Assembly: GCA_910588325.1 (NCBI GenBank)
Contig: CAJUPP010000001.1
Span: 61,915-125,914, forward strand
Source: an uncultured Hungatella sp.
Lineage (GTDB): Bacteria; Bacillota; Clostridia; Lachnospirales; Lachnospiraceae
Length of the DNA: 64,000 nt
Reading direction: 5' to 3'
Shown here: one piece after another, positions 16,692 through 25,293 of the stretch
Layout: each line of letters starts with the position of its first letter
How positions within the stretch are numbered: position 1 is the stretch's first letter
Notes under the pieces: model-generated
Seen by the model: only the letters and a program-made list of their open reading frames with translations
What the model was told of the DNA's origin: nothing
Database searches by the model: none
Made by a program: the position numbers and the translations under genes

Positions 16692-19331
16692 GTGAAATTA
16701 TTATCCTGTCACATTGAGAATTTCGGGACGCTTAAGGACTGCTCCTTTGATTTTTCCGACAATGTCCACATCATCTGTGAAGAAAACGGGTGGGGCAAAA
16801 GCACCTTTGCCGCATTTATAAGGACCATGTTTTACGGTCTGGAGGGGGAGCGGAAAAAAAGTATTGAGGAAAATGAAAGAAAACGTTATAAACCCTGGCA
16901 AGGTGGTGTCTTCGGCGGCTGGCTTATCTTTCAGGTACGGAACAAGAGATACAAGGTCAGCCGGATTTTTTACGAAAAAGAGTCGAAGGACCAATTTGAA
17001 TTAAGGAATGCGGACACCAACACCCTGTCTGACGACTACACCAGGGAGTTGGGGAAAGAACTATTTAAAATCAGCAGAGACTCTTTTATGCGGACGATTT
17101 TTATCAGCCAAAATTCTTGTGAGACCTCTGCCAGCACAGATATTAACGCACGAATCGGAACCCTGACCGACAATTCAGATGATTTAAACAGTTATGAAAC
17201 CGCCAACGCTCACTTAACCGCAATCATGAACCAATTAACCCCTTCAAGAGCGACAGGCTCTCTGGCCAGACGCAGAGATCAGATTGCCCGTCTTGACAGA
17301 ATGGTTCAGGATGGTTTTGCACTTTCTGATAGTCTGGAAACTTATGATAAATACTTTCGGTCAGAGTCCGACCTGTATGAAAGCCTGCGCCGTCAGATGA
17401 AAGAAGCCGGAGAGCTGCAGACTACTGTTACAAAACATCAGAATATTCTTGCAAAAAAAGAGCAATGGGAACATCTGAAACAGGTAACTGCTTCCAGAAT
17501 CCGGCAGTGCAGTCAGGCAAAGGAAGCTTTTCCAGGAGAAATTCCCTCTATGGCCGAGATCGAACGGCAGCTTTCTGCCTTAAGTTCTATGGACAGGGCG
17601 GCAGAGCGGACCGCTCTGTGCAAGCTGACCTCACAGGAAAAAGAAGAGCTTTCCTCTCTGCAGAAAACGTTCTCCTCAGGCATGCCAGATTCCTCTGAAA
17701 TGGATGAAATGACAAAATCCGCCGTCCAGCTAAGAAGCCTTTTTCAGAAATATGCCGATAAAAATCTAAGCGCTGAGGAACTTAGCTGCCTAAAGCAGCT
17801 GGAACAGACCTTTTTAAATGATACAGAAGATATTTCTTCCATCATTGCCCGGTGGAACCTTCGGAATACCAAAAAATCAGCTCTGTCATCCAAGCAGGCC
17901 ACCATGGCTGCTTTAAAGGCTTCCATGGTCTCTGGTTCACAGACGAGGCCATCCATAACTGTTCTGATGGTGGCAGGAATTCTGTCTGTTGCTCTGGGGA
18001 TCGCACTTTTAGCCGGTTCCATGACACTTCCCGGAGGGATTGTGGCAGGAGTCGGAGTAATTTTTCTTGTTACAGGACTTTTTGTTCGTCAAAGGCCATC
18101 TTCTGTCCCTGATCCGGCCATTGTTTCTCAGCTGGACGCCTTACAGAACGCTATGGAAGAAGACAGAGAATTTATCGAGAGAACCGATCAGGAAGTGGCT
18201 GCCTATCTGTGGAATCACGGCAAACGCTTTGAGGAAACCTCTGCCTCCTCTATGCTTCATTTGCTGATGGAAGAATTCGTTCGATATTCTGATCTAAAGA
18301 AAAAGTATAAAACTTCCAGAGATTCCGCCACATCCCGGCAGATTCATGAGATTCGCAGCCGGCTGTACAATTTTTTAGAGCGCTTTGGCATACACTCTTC
18401 TGAAAACCAGTTTGAAACGGATCTGTATCGGTTAAAGGAGCAGACTGCCAGCTTTATTTTCCTGTCCGGAAAAGAAGCGGATTTTAAAAATGCCCGAACC
18501 TCTTACTTTGCTGTCTCTGGTGAGATCCGTCATTTTCTGGAGGAATATGGTTTCTCTCCTTCTGAGAACTTGGGAGCACAGCTGAACTCCCTTCGCGACA
18601 GTCTGGATAATTATCAAGACTCACAAAAACTTTATGGGGAGGCTTTGGAAGAATTGAAAAATTTTGAATCCGGTATGGATAAAGTTCTTTTGGAGAAGCT
18701 GTCCCCAGAAGATGATTTCCCAACTTCCACTCTTCCTTCTTTAGAAAACCTGAATCAAACTATTTTAAGTCTTACTGAGGATATGGAAAATTGCCGGCAT
18801 AGGATTGGGGAGTACAATAAAACTCTGGAAAATCTGCAGGAACAGTATGATGAATGGGTGCAGAATCGTGAAGATCTGCAGGAATTAAAGGATCTTCAAA
18901 AGGCGGAGGAACGCAAGTACAATTGTATCCTGAAAACCCGGGACTATCTCTCCAGGGCTAAGGAGTCCTTAACTGCTCAGTATGCCGCCCCCATCCTGAA
19001 AAGCTTCTGCAGTTATTTTGAACTTATCACACATGCCTCTTCAGACCATTTTCACATGGATGCCAACACGGATGTCACAGTTGACCAGCAGGGTCTGCAG
19101 AGAACGGTCAACACCCTCAGCTGCGGGTATCGGGATTTAATTGGAATCTGCCTGCGGGCGGCTCTTGTGGATGCTATGTATCAGGATGAACCTCCGTTTC
19201 TGATTATGGATGACCCTTTTACTAATTTAGATGACCGGAAGCTTCCCGCGGCTAAAGTATTTTTAACGGAACTTTCCCAAAAATATCAGATTATCTACTT
19301 TACCTGCAGCAATTCAAGAAACTTTTCCTAA
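16692..19331 (+). CDS. SMC/Rad50-like ATPase, YhaN type
   Basis: An 879-residue protein. The N-terminal ABC half begins CHIENFGTLKDCSFDF with Walker A EENGWGKSTFAAF (residues about 32-44). A long helical middle follows (about 180-720), interrupted by a hydrophobic pair near 420-465 (VLMVAGILSVALGIALLAGS and a following segment) that may span the membrane, as in YhaN relatives. The C-terminal half has the signature NTLSCGYRDLIGICLR and Walker B PFLIMDDPFTNLDD. A GTG start at 16692, 10 bases after AGGAGG, is preferred; a TTG at 16683 is too near. It is cotranscribed with the nuclease gene. Confidence 0.87.
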   Translation: MKLLSCHIENFGTLKDCSFDFSDNVHIICEENGWGKSTFAAFIRTMFYGLEGERKKSIEENERKRYKPWQGGVFGGWLIFQVRNKRYKVSRIFYEKESKDQFELRNADTNTLSDDYTRELGKELFKISRDSFMRTIFISQNSCETSASTDINARIGTLTDNSDDLNSYETANAHLTAIMNQLTPSRATGSLARRRDQIARLDRMVQDGFALSDSLETYDKYFRSESDLYESLRRQMKEAGELQTTVTKHQNILAKKEQWEHLKQVTASRIRQCSQAKEAFPGEIPSMAEIERQLSALSSMDRAAERTALCKLTSQEKEELSSLQKTFSSGMPDSSEMDEMTKSAVQLRSLFQKYADKNLSAEELSCLKQLEQTFLNDTEDISSIIARWNLRNTKKSALSSKQATMAALKASMVSGSQTRPSITVLMVAGILSVALGIALLAGSMTLPGGIVAGVGVIFLVTGLFVRQRPSSVPDPAIVSQLDALQNAMEEDREFIERTDQEVAAYLWNHGKRFEETSASSMLHLLMEEFVRYSDLKKKYKTSRDSATSRQIHEIRSRLYNFLERFGIHSSENQFETDLYRLKEQTASFIFLSGKEADFKNARTSYFAVSGEIRHFLEEYGFSPSENLGAQLNSLRDSLDNYQDSQKLYGEALEELKNFESGMDKVLLEKLSPEDDFPTSTLPSLENLNQTILSLTEDMENCRHRIGEYNKTLENLQEQYDEWVQNREDLQELKDLQKAEERKYNCILKTRDYLSRAKESLTAQYAAPILKSFCSYFELITHASSDHFHMDANTDVTVDQQGLQRTVNTLSCGYRDLIGICLRAALVDAMYQDEPPFLIMDDPFTNLDDRKLPAAKVFLTELSQKYQIIYFTCSNSRNFS

Positions 19332-19336
19332 ATCAA

Positions 19337-19363
19337 AAGGCGGCATGTCTACTTTGCCGCCTT
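19337..19363. terminator. Terminator hairpin overlapping the HD-domain gene end
   Basis: AAGGCGGCA with TGCCGCCTT, loop of 9 bases. It closes the plus-strand ATPase gene and also carries the last codons of the convergent HD gene, whose stop is at 19349-19351. Confidence 0.75.
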
Positions 19364-19897
19364 GTCCTCCTCAAACACATACTTCCATAAAAGGCAGTAT
19401 TCCTGATAAAATGGAAATCCCTTAAAATCCTCAAACCTGCTTCTTAAACTCCCATAATACCAGGCATGCATCCTTTTATCCTTTTCATGAAATTTCTGCC
19501 AGATCTCATCTCCCATAACCAGATAATCTGCTGCCGTACTGCGAAGGTTGCTCAACTTGTCTGCAAATGCAATCACCTTTTCCTCGTACACTGCATCCTT
19601 CAGGCAGTCAATCGTTGCCTGCTTTCGCTCCTTCCATGTTCTGGACTTGTCCTCACTTTCCGTCTGAACCAGATCCGCAACCCTGCGTCCAAATACTTCT
19701 TCCAGCTTTTCATAAGTAACATTGGCATCCTCAATGACATCATGCAGGTAAGCAGCCGCAATCACTTCCACATCATCTGTCATTACTGATACCATCATCG
19801 CCACCTCAATAGGGTGAACGATATAGGGAAGATGGCTTCCCTTCCGAACTACGCCCTCATGAGCCTTTGCGGCAAATTCTGCTGCTCTTTTAATCAT
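19349..19897 (-). CDS. HD domain phosphohydrolase (RelA/SpoT hydrolase-like)
   Basis: A 182-residue single-domain protein. The HD motifs are AAKAHEGVVRKGSHLPYIVHP, AYLHDVIEDANVTYEKL (the HD dyad near residues 52-53) and IAFADKLSNLRSTAADY. This is the metal-dependent hydrolase half of Rel/Spo enzymes without synthetase or regulatory domains, so it may cleave (p)ppGpp or another nucleotide; single-domain relatives include the Mesh1 type. ATG 19897 follows GAGGGG. It stands alone between convergent and divergent genes. Confidence 0.8.
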   Translation of the reverse strand: MIKRAAEFAAKAHEGVVRKGSHLPYIVHPIEVAMMVSVMTDDVEVIAAAYLHDVIEDANVTYEKLEEVFGRRVADLVQTESEDKSRTWKERKQATIDCLKDAVYEEKVIAFADKLSNLRSTAADYLVMGDEIWQKFHEKDKRMHAWYYGSLRSRFEDFKGFPFYQEYCLLWKYVFEEDKAAK

Positions 19898-19985
19898 GAA
19901 AACCCCTCACTTTTTTGACTACTTATGTATCTGCTGCATTTCTCTTATTATCATAACATAATTTATGGTAATTTAGAAGATAAAC

Positions 19986-20014
19986 TTGTAAGAACCCAAA
20001 TTTTCTGCTATGCT
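19986..20014 (+). promoter_or_regulatory. Promoter for the exported orphan protein
   Basis: -35 TTGTAA (19986-19991), 17-base spacer, -10 TATGCT (20009-20014). The leader of about 80 bases contains a GC-rich patch (CTCGCGGAGTCGCAGCGC) that may fold; no known riboswitch was recognised. Confidence 0.5.
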
Positions 20015-20101
20015 AAGAAAGTAATATTACTCGCGGAGTCGCAGCGCAAAATCAGGTGTCGAGAGATTCTGAGAGTACAACTGAAGAAGGAGGATTTTGC
20101 T

Positions 20102-20794
20102 ATGAGCCAACGTACTGCATACCGCAGAACCGCCATGCGTGGAAGCAATTCAATTCTGGATTCTGAAGTTATCCAGCTGCTTCTGTTTTATATACTGCCG
20201 TTTATCATTATCAATTCCATTATCTTTTTTCTGGTTACGGTCAAACCCAAATATGAGGTACATGTGGGAGAAACCCACGACTATCGGACTACCACCGTAA
20301 CTTTTTCCATCAAGTCTTACCTGCCGTTAAAGGAAGTAACCATTACTCTGAACTCAGAACCCTTGGATTTGGTAAGAACCGGTAAGCGAACCTATCAGGC
20401 TGTGATTTCCACCAATGGTATCCTGGACGTCTATATGAAAAATTTTAATGGCATGTCTTTATCCGAATATGAAGTGATAGACATCCTGGATGACGGAGCG
20501 CCGGAGCTGGTCTCCTATGACGTCAATGAAGGGATCCTTTCCCTTGTTGTAAAAGATACCCAGTCTGGCATTGATTATACATCCCTTCACGCTACCACCG
20601 CATCTGGACAGATTGTAGCACCGCTCTCCGTTGATCAGGCCAATGGATTTGTTACCTTCCAGTTAGACCCCGGCGGCCTCACTGTCTCTATCAAAGATTT
20701 ATCCGGCAATGAGTACCTTCCCAGTTTCTCTGTTGTAAAAGAAGCCTCTTCTGACGATGTCAGTTCAGATGAAGGCCAGTTAATGGTTCAATAG
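20102..20794 (+). CDS. Membrane-anchored protein with extracellular Ig-like region, unknown function
   Basis: A 230-residue protein that I do not recognise. A basic N-terminus (SQRTAYRRTAMRGSN) precedes one transmembrane helix at about residues 26-48 (IQLLLFYILPFIIINSIIFF), so the remaining 180 residues should lie outside the cell. That part is rich in beta-strand patterns with Asp/Gly turns, such as VTITLNSEPLDLVRTGKRTY and VVKDTQSGIDYTSLHA, as in Ig-like or cadherin-like modules. ATG 20102 follows AGAAGGAGG; an upstream frame to 19925 lacks a ribosome site and overlaps the promoter. It is monocistronic with a strong terminator. Confidence 0.7.
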   Translation: MSQRTAYRRTAMRGSNSILDSEVIQLLLFYILPFIIINSIIFFLVTVKPKYEVHVGETHDYRTTTVTFSIKSYLPLKEVTITLNSEPLDLVRTGKRTYQAVISTNGILDVYMKNFNGMSLSEYEVIDILDDGAPELVSYDVNEGILSLVVKDTQSGIDYTSLHATTASGQIVAPLSVDQANGFVTFQLDPGGLTVSIKDLSGNEYLPSFSVVKEASSDDVSSDEGQLMVQ

Positions 20795-20803
20795 TTCTAT
20801 CAA

Positions 20804-20847
20804 TAAGGCTGGTGCAAAACATTGGACATTGTTTTGCACCAGCCTTA
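20804..20847. terminator. Bidirectional intrinsic terminator
   Basis: An 18-bp perfect stem, TAAGGCTGGTGCAAAACA, with a loop of about 8 bases, between the exported-protein gene and the convergent LacI gene. Confidence 0.92.
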
Positions 20848-20876
20848 TCTGCTTAAATATAGTTCTTTACCCATTA

Positions 20877-21905
20877 TTATCTTGCCTTTGTAGACTGCCC
20901 CTCAATCAGTTGTCCCTTAAAAACTTTCTGCTGATTCTGAGCTTTATCTCTGATAATATCGAATAATATCTTAATGGTGGCATAGGCCATCTCCTCCACC
21001 GGCTGTCGAATCGTAGTTATGGCAGGATTGTAGTAGCGGGCCATCTCCATGCCGTCAAATCCGGCGATAGAGTAATCGTCCGGCACCGATTTGCCGGCAT
21101 CAAAGACCGCCTTGCAGGCTCCGATAGCAATGCTGTCGGACACCGCAAACAACGCCGTGATATCCTGCTCCGACTTCAGCACTCTTTTCATCTGTCTGTA
21201 TCCATTATTCATTGTATAGCACTCAATATCCTCGTCACTGAAAAAGCACCATGCCGGATTAAACTTGATTCCGTGATCCCCCAATGCCTTTTTGTATCCT
21301 TCCAGACGCAGCTTGCCAATACTTTCATCCATTGGAGTAGCCGCCAATATTCCTATCTTCTCATGGCCCTGCTCACACAGATAGCTGACAATCTTGTAAC
21401 TCTCCTGAACATCATCTACGGAAACGCTGGAAAAATCTCCCTTTTCCACCTCATCCGTGATGGCAATCGTAGACAGAACAAAGGGGATATCCAGCTGTTC
21501 CAGCTTCTCTCTTCCATGAGAAAAACAGCCCCCCAGGAAAATAACCCCCTTGGGTTTCCTCTCCTTCATCACTTCTATGGCCACATCCACCTCATCTTCT
21601 CCCTCTTCTACACGGCAGAGGAAGATCGAATACCGCTTTTTTTGAATTTCCTCTTCAAAAATCCGGATCATATTGCTGAAAAACGGATTATCAATTCCTT
21701 TAACCACAAGTACAATCACCCTGGAAACCGAGCGCTTTAAGTTTCTGGCACTATTATTAGGAATATAATTATTCTCCTTGATAACCTGAAGAACCATATT
21801 TTTTGTTTCTTCATTGATATCCGGATGGTTATTAATCGCCCGGGACACCGTACTGACTCCCACCCCGCAAATCCTGGCCACATCTTTGATGGTTATACTG
21901 TCCAT
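20877..21905 (-). CDS. LacI family transcriptional regulator
   Basis: A 342-residue repressor. The N-terminal HTH is ITIKDVARICGVGVSTVSRA (residues 4-23) with hinge NSARNLKRSVSR near 52-63. The rest is the sugar-binding periplasmic-like core, with NPFFSNMI, ALFAVSDSIAIGACKAV and AGFDGMEMARY. It is the last gene of the maltodextrin-type operon, 2 bases after malQ. It is likely the repressor of that operon, with the three-unit palindrome at 26765-26800 as its operator, and a maltodextrin as inducer (inference from position). ATG 21905 follows AGAGGAAAG. Confidence 0.92.
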   Translation of the reverse strand: MDSITIKDVARICGVGVSTVSRAINNHPDINEETKNMVLQVIKENNYIPNNSARNLKRSVSRVIVLVVKGIDNPFFSNMIRIFEEEIQKKRYSIFLCRVEEGEDEVDVAIEVMKERKPKGVIFLGGCFSHGREKLEQLDIPFVLSTIAITDEVEKGDFSSVSVDDVQESYKIVSYLCEQGHEKIGILAATPMDESIGKLRLEGYKKALGDHGIKFNPAWCFFSDEDIECYTMNNGYRQMKRVLKSEQDITALFAVSDSIAIGACKAVFDAGKSVPDDYSIAGFDGMEMARYYNPAITTIRQPVEEMAYATIKILFDIIRDKAQNQQKVFKGQLIEGQSTKAR

Positions 21906-21907
21906 TC

Positions 21908-23404
21908 TTACTTTCCTCTTCCATATAACTGATTCATCTCACGGCACCGCTTGATAATCGCAGATGTAAACTGCCTTTTTTTCATCCTCCATGTCCAGTT
22001 CCCTCCTAAGGTAGACGGCAGATTAATCCTGGCCTCACCGCCAAGCCCTAAATAATCCTGCATAGGAATTACTGCCAGATCCGCCACGCTGGCAAGGGCC
22101 AGACGGATAAAGTCCCAGGAAATGTCTTCCTCCGGGGTATTGGCATTATTCATATAGTCAACTGTCAGTTTCTTATCTGCCGGATCCAACGTCTTATACC
22201 ATCCCCTTGTGGTGTCATTATCATGGGTTCCTGTATAAACCACACAGTTATGGGGATAAAAATAGGGAAGATAATTGCTGACCTCACCGGCGCTAAAGGC
22301 AAACTGCAGTACTTTCATGCCCGGGAATCCTGTATCCTCCAAAAGCTTTTGCACACTGGGGGTCAAAAATCCCAGATCCTCTGCAATAATATCTACGGTT
22401 CCAAAGGTTTCCTTCATCTTCTCAAAGATGGAAATCCCAGGTCCCTGTTTCCAGGTTCCATGCATGGCTGTCTCTTCCCCTGCCGGGACTGAATAATACT
22501 CATCAAATCCCCGGAAATGATCCACTCTCACCACATCATACAAATCAAAACAGAACTCCATCCGTCGCATCCACCACGCAAATCCGGTCTCCTCATGGTA
22601 ATCCCAGCGATACAGCGGGTTCCCCCACAGCTGCCCTGTGGCAGAAAAAGCATCCGGTGGACATCCCGCCACGGCGATGGGACGGCATTCCTCATCAAAC
22701 TGAAACAGTTCCGGATGACACCAGCTGTCTGCGCTGTCAAACGCCACATAGATCGGAATATCACCAATAATCCGTATACCCTTCTTATGAGCATACTGTT
22801 TCAGTTTGCTCCACTGCTTCTTAAATTTCGCCTGCTGAAATTCATAAAATAGAATCTCGTCTGCCAGTTCATTCTGGTACTTTTTCACTGCCTCAGGCCT
22901 GCGCAGTTTAATATCTTCATCCCACTCTGCCCAGCTCTTTTCTCCAAAGGATTTCTTCACTGCAGCATAGAAACAGTATTCTCTCGTCTCTTCGCAAAGG
23001 TCTGCTTCCAAAAGTTTCGTTAATTCCTTCTCTGATTTATCGGTTTTCTCTTTCCAGCGCTCATAGGCTTTTCGAAGCACTGCAAAACGGTTGTTATAAA
23101 TAGCTTCATAATCAATCGTTCCTGCATCCTTGCCAAAATCCGCCTCCAGGCACTCTTTTTGGTTCAAAAGGCCTTCTTCTATCAGCTGTTCTAAATCAAT
23201 AAAATAAGGATTTCCTGCAAATGCAGAGAATGACTGATATGGAGAATCCCCATATCCGGTAGGCCCTACAGGCAGAATTTGCCAATAATTCTGACCTGCC
23301 TTCTTCAGTTTATCAATAAAATCATATGCTTCCTTTGAAAATGCTCCGATCCCATACTTGGAGGGAAGGCTGGCTATAGGCAGCAAAATTCCACATTCTC
23401 GCAC
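21908..23404 (-). CDS. malQ: 4-alpha-glucanotransferase (amylomaltase)
   Basis: A 498-residue cytoplasmic GH77 enzyme that disproportionates maltodextrins by moving alpha-1,4-glucan segments between chains. Family marks are ECGILLPIASLPSKYGIG at the start, GPTGYGDSPYQSFSAFAGNP, GDIPIYVAFDSADSW, VVRVDHFRGFDEY (nucleophile Asp), IIAEDLGFLTP (acid/base Glu) and YTGTHDNDT. The start is GTG 23404, 8 bases after AAAGGAGG; the longer frame from 23434 would place that ribosome site inside the gene. It lies between the importer genes and the LacI gene, so imported maltodextrin is handled by the same operon. A possible own promoter lies at 23449-23476. Confidence 0.95.
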   Translation of the reverse strand: MRECGILLPIASLPSKYGIGAFSKEAYDFIDKLKKAGQNYWQILPVGPTGYGDSPYQSFSAFAGNPYFIDLEQLIEEGLLNQKECLEADFGKDAGTIDYEAIYNNRFAVLRKAYERWKEKTDKSEKELTKLLEADLCEETREYCFYAAVKKSFGEKSWAEWDEDIKLRRPEAVKKYQNELADEILFYEFQQAKFKKQWSKLKQYAHKKGIRIIGDIPIYVAFDSADSWCHPELFQFDEECRPIAVAGCPPDAFSATGQLWGNPLYRWDYHEETGFAWWMRRMEFCFDLYDVVRVDHFRGFDEYYSVPAGEETAMHGTWKQGPGISIFEKMKETFGTVDIIAEDLGFLTPSVQKLLEDTGFPGMKVLQFAFSAGEVSNYLPYFYPHNCVVYTGTHDNDTTRGWYKTLDPADKKLTVDYMNNANTPEEDISWDFIRLALASVADLAVIPMQDYLGLGGEARINLPSTLGGNWTWRMKKRQFTSAIIKRCREMNQLYGRGK

Positions 23405-23448
23405 CTTGAGGACCTCCTTTATCATACCTGTCAAAATCTTTTTTTAAT

Positions 23449-23476
23449 ATCATAGCAGAATTTTCTGTTTTGTAAA
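23449..23476 (-). promoter_or_regulatory. Possible internal promoter for malQ-lacI
   Basis: Minus-strand -35 TTTACA (23471-23476), 16-base spacer, -10 TATGAT (23449-23454). A near-palindrome CTGTTTT..AAAACAG (23465-23480) covers the -35 and could be a protein site. Confidence 0.5.
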
Positions 23477-23512
23477 ACAGTTTCTTACAAAATTGCGGCG
23501 TTCCACTCCGTC

Positions 23513-24352
23513 CTAACCTTTTACCGCACCTGCCACAACGCCTTCAATGATATACTTCTGACAGAACAGATAAAATACAATAATCGGGATAATCGCCAGC
23601 ACCAAAACCCCCATCATCGCCCCCATATCAATCGATCCATAACCACCCCTTAAATACTGAATGGCAATAGGAACTGTTTTAAACCTCTTCATGTCCAGAT
23701 TTAGATAAGGGAGCAAATAATCATTCCAGATCCACATGGTCTGAAGAATTGCCACTGTCACACAGGTTGGCTTCATAATTGGCAGCACCACGTCAAAAAA
23801 CGTATGGATGGGAGTACAACCATCGATCATCGCCGCCTCTTCTATCTCCAAAGGAATGGACTTGACAAATCCTGTAAACATAAACACCGATAAACCTGCA
23901 CCGAATCCCAGATATACGATAATCAGTCCCCATGGCGTATTGAGGCGCAGCATATTGACAATTTTAGACAGAGGAAACATTACCATCTGGAAGGGTACAA
24001 TCATGGAAAACAGGCACAGATAGTAGAAAATACTGGTAAAGGTATTCTTTACTCTGCAGATATACCAAGCACACATGGATGTGCATAAAAGGATTACTGC
24101 CACAGATCCAATGGTGATAAACAGAGTCCATCCAAAGGCTGATATAAGCCCTGTCTTCTCAATACCATTGACATAGTTCTCCAGCCCTACAAACATCTTT
24201 CCCGTAGGAATCGCAAAGGGGCGGCGGCTAATATAGGCTTTCTTTTTAAATGAATTGATTACTACCAGTGCAATGGGACACAGCCACAGAACGGACAGAA
24301 TCGAAAACATGATGGTCATTACGATATTTTTTTGCTGTACTTTCTTTCCCAT
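23513..24352 (-). CDS. Sugar ABC transporter permease, MalG-like
   Basis: A 279-residue permease with about six membrane helices. The EAA loop is LEIEEAAMIDGCTPIHTFFD followed by VVLPIMKP (residues about 180-205), and the C-terminus ends CQKYIIEGVVAGAVKG as in MalG relatives. ATG 24352 shares a base with the TAA of the upstream permease (TAATG), so translation is coupled; AAAGGAGG sits inside that gene. The 35-residue longer reading upstream is an artefact of overlap. It likely imports maltodextrins with its partner, judging from malQ next in line. Confidence 0.9.
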   Translation of the reverse strand: MGKKVQQKNIVMTIMFSILSVLWLCPIALVVINSFKKKAYISRRPFAIPTGKMFVGLENYVNGIEKTGLISAFGWTLFITIGSVAVILLCTSMCAWYICRVKNTFTSIFYYLCLFSMIVPFQMVMFPLSKIVNMLRLNTPWGLIIVYLGFGAGLSVFMFTGFVKSIPLEIEEAAMIDGCTPIHTFFDVVLPIMKPTCVTVAILQTMWIWNDYLLPYLNLDMKRFKTVPIAIQYLRGGYGSIDMGAMMGVLVLAIIPIIVFYLFCQKYIIEGVVAGAVKG

Positions 24353-25194
24353 TATTGCTGTACCTCCTTTCTCCTGGTTAAAACATTCTGGGTTACGGCG
24401 ATGATTCCCACCAAAACAAAGAATACAACTGCCTTGGCCTGGCCTACGCCCTCCCATCCGGCTCTTCCATAGAATGTAGAGAAAATGTTCAGTGCCAGCA
24501 TTTCAGACATCTTGGAAGGTTCTCCATTGGTCAATGCCAGGTTCTGGTCAAACAACTTATATCCGTTGGTCAATGTCAGGAATGTACAGATCGTAATAGA
24601 AGGCATAACCATGGGAAGGGTTACATTTTTCAGAATCTGCCATCCGTTGGCGCCGTCAATCTTGGCAGCTTCCACCAGATCGCCGGGTATGTTCTGAATT
24701 CCGGCAATATAGATAATCATCATGTATCCGATTTGCTGCCAGCACATCAGAATCACCAGGCCCCAAAAACCATAGACCGAAGAGTAAGTCAGCGTCTTTT
24801 CGAAGGGAAGCAGCAGTCCGTTTAGCAGAAGGCTCCACACATAACCCAGAATGATACCTCCGATTAGGTTTGGCATAAAAAACACGGTACGGAAAATATT
24901 GGTTCCCTTTATCTTTTTTGTCAGTAACAGTGCAATGGCAAATGCAAAAAAATTAATAAATACAACACTGACAACGGTAAACAATGTCGTGTACCACAAT
25001 GCGTGGCCAAAACTTGCATCTGTCAACGCCTTTGTATAGTTTCCGATTCCTATAAATGTAGCATCATTGATGGTAGTAAATTTACAGAATGACAGCCATA
25101 CGCCCACGATAAACGGAGCAATAAACCCCATAGTAAACGCCAACAGCGTAGGAAGAACAAAAATGGGAAAATATCGTTTAATCGCTTTATCCAT
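24352..25194 (-). CDS. Sugar ABC transporter permease, MalF-like
   Basis: A 280-residue permease with the first helix near residues 10-30 and the EAA loop DLVEAAKIDGANGWQILKN followed by VTLPMVMPS near 180-205. It starts at ATG 25194 after AGAAAGGA. A GC-rich hairpin lies between it and the binding-protein gene, as in the other importer operon of this window. No ATPase gene is present, so an ATPase encoded elsewhere (MsmK/MsiK-like sharing is known for such importers) must energise it. Confidence 0.9.
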   Translation of the reverse strand: MDKAIKRYFPIFVLPTLLAFTMGFIAPFIVGVWLSFCKFTTINDATFIGIGNYTKALTDASFGHALWYTTLFTVVSVVFINFFAFAIALLLTKKIKGTNIFRTVFFMPNLIGGIILGYVWSLLLNGLLLPFEKTLTYSSVYGFWGLVILMCWQQIGYMMIIYIAGIQNIPGDLVEAAKIDGANGWQILKNVTLPMVMPSITICTFLTLTNGYKLFDQNLALTNGEPSKMSEMLALNIFSTFYGRAGWEGVGQAKAVVFFVLVGIIAVTQNVLTRRKEVQQ

Positions 25195-25240
25195 GATCTT
25201 ATCCTTTCTCCTGCAACCAATTTGTTTCTTTGACTAAAAC

Positions 25241-25271
25241 GGCGGGGTAAGCTTGTGCCACCCACCCCGCC
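25241..25271 (-). terminator. Intercistronic hairpin after the binding-protein gene
   Basis: GGCGGGGT with ACCCCGCC, loop of 15 bases, followed on the minus strand by GTTTTAG. It probably lowers permease expression relative to the binding protein. Confidence 0.65.
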
Positions 25272-25293
25272 TTATAAATTCCTTATTCGGAGA

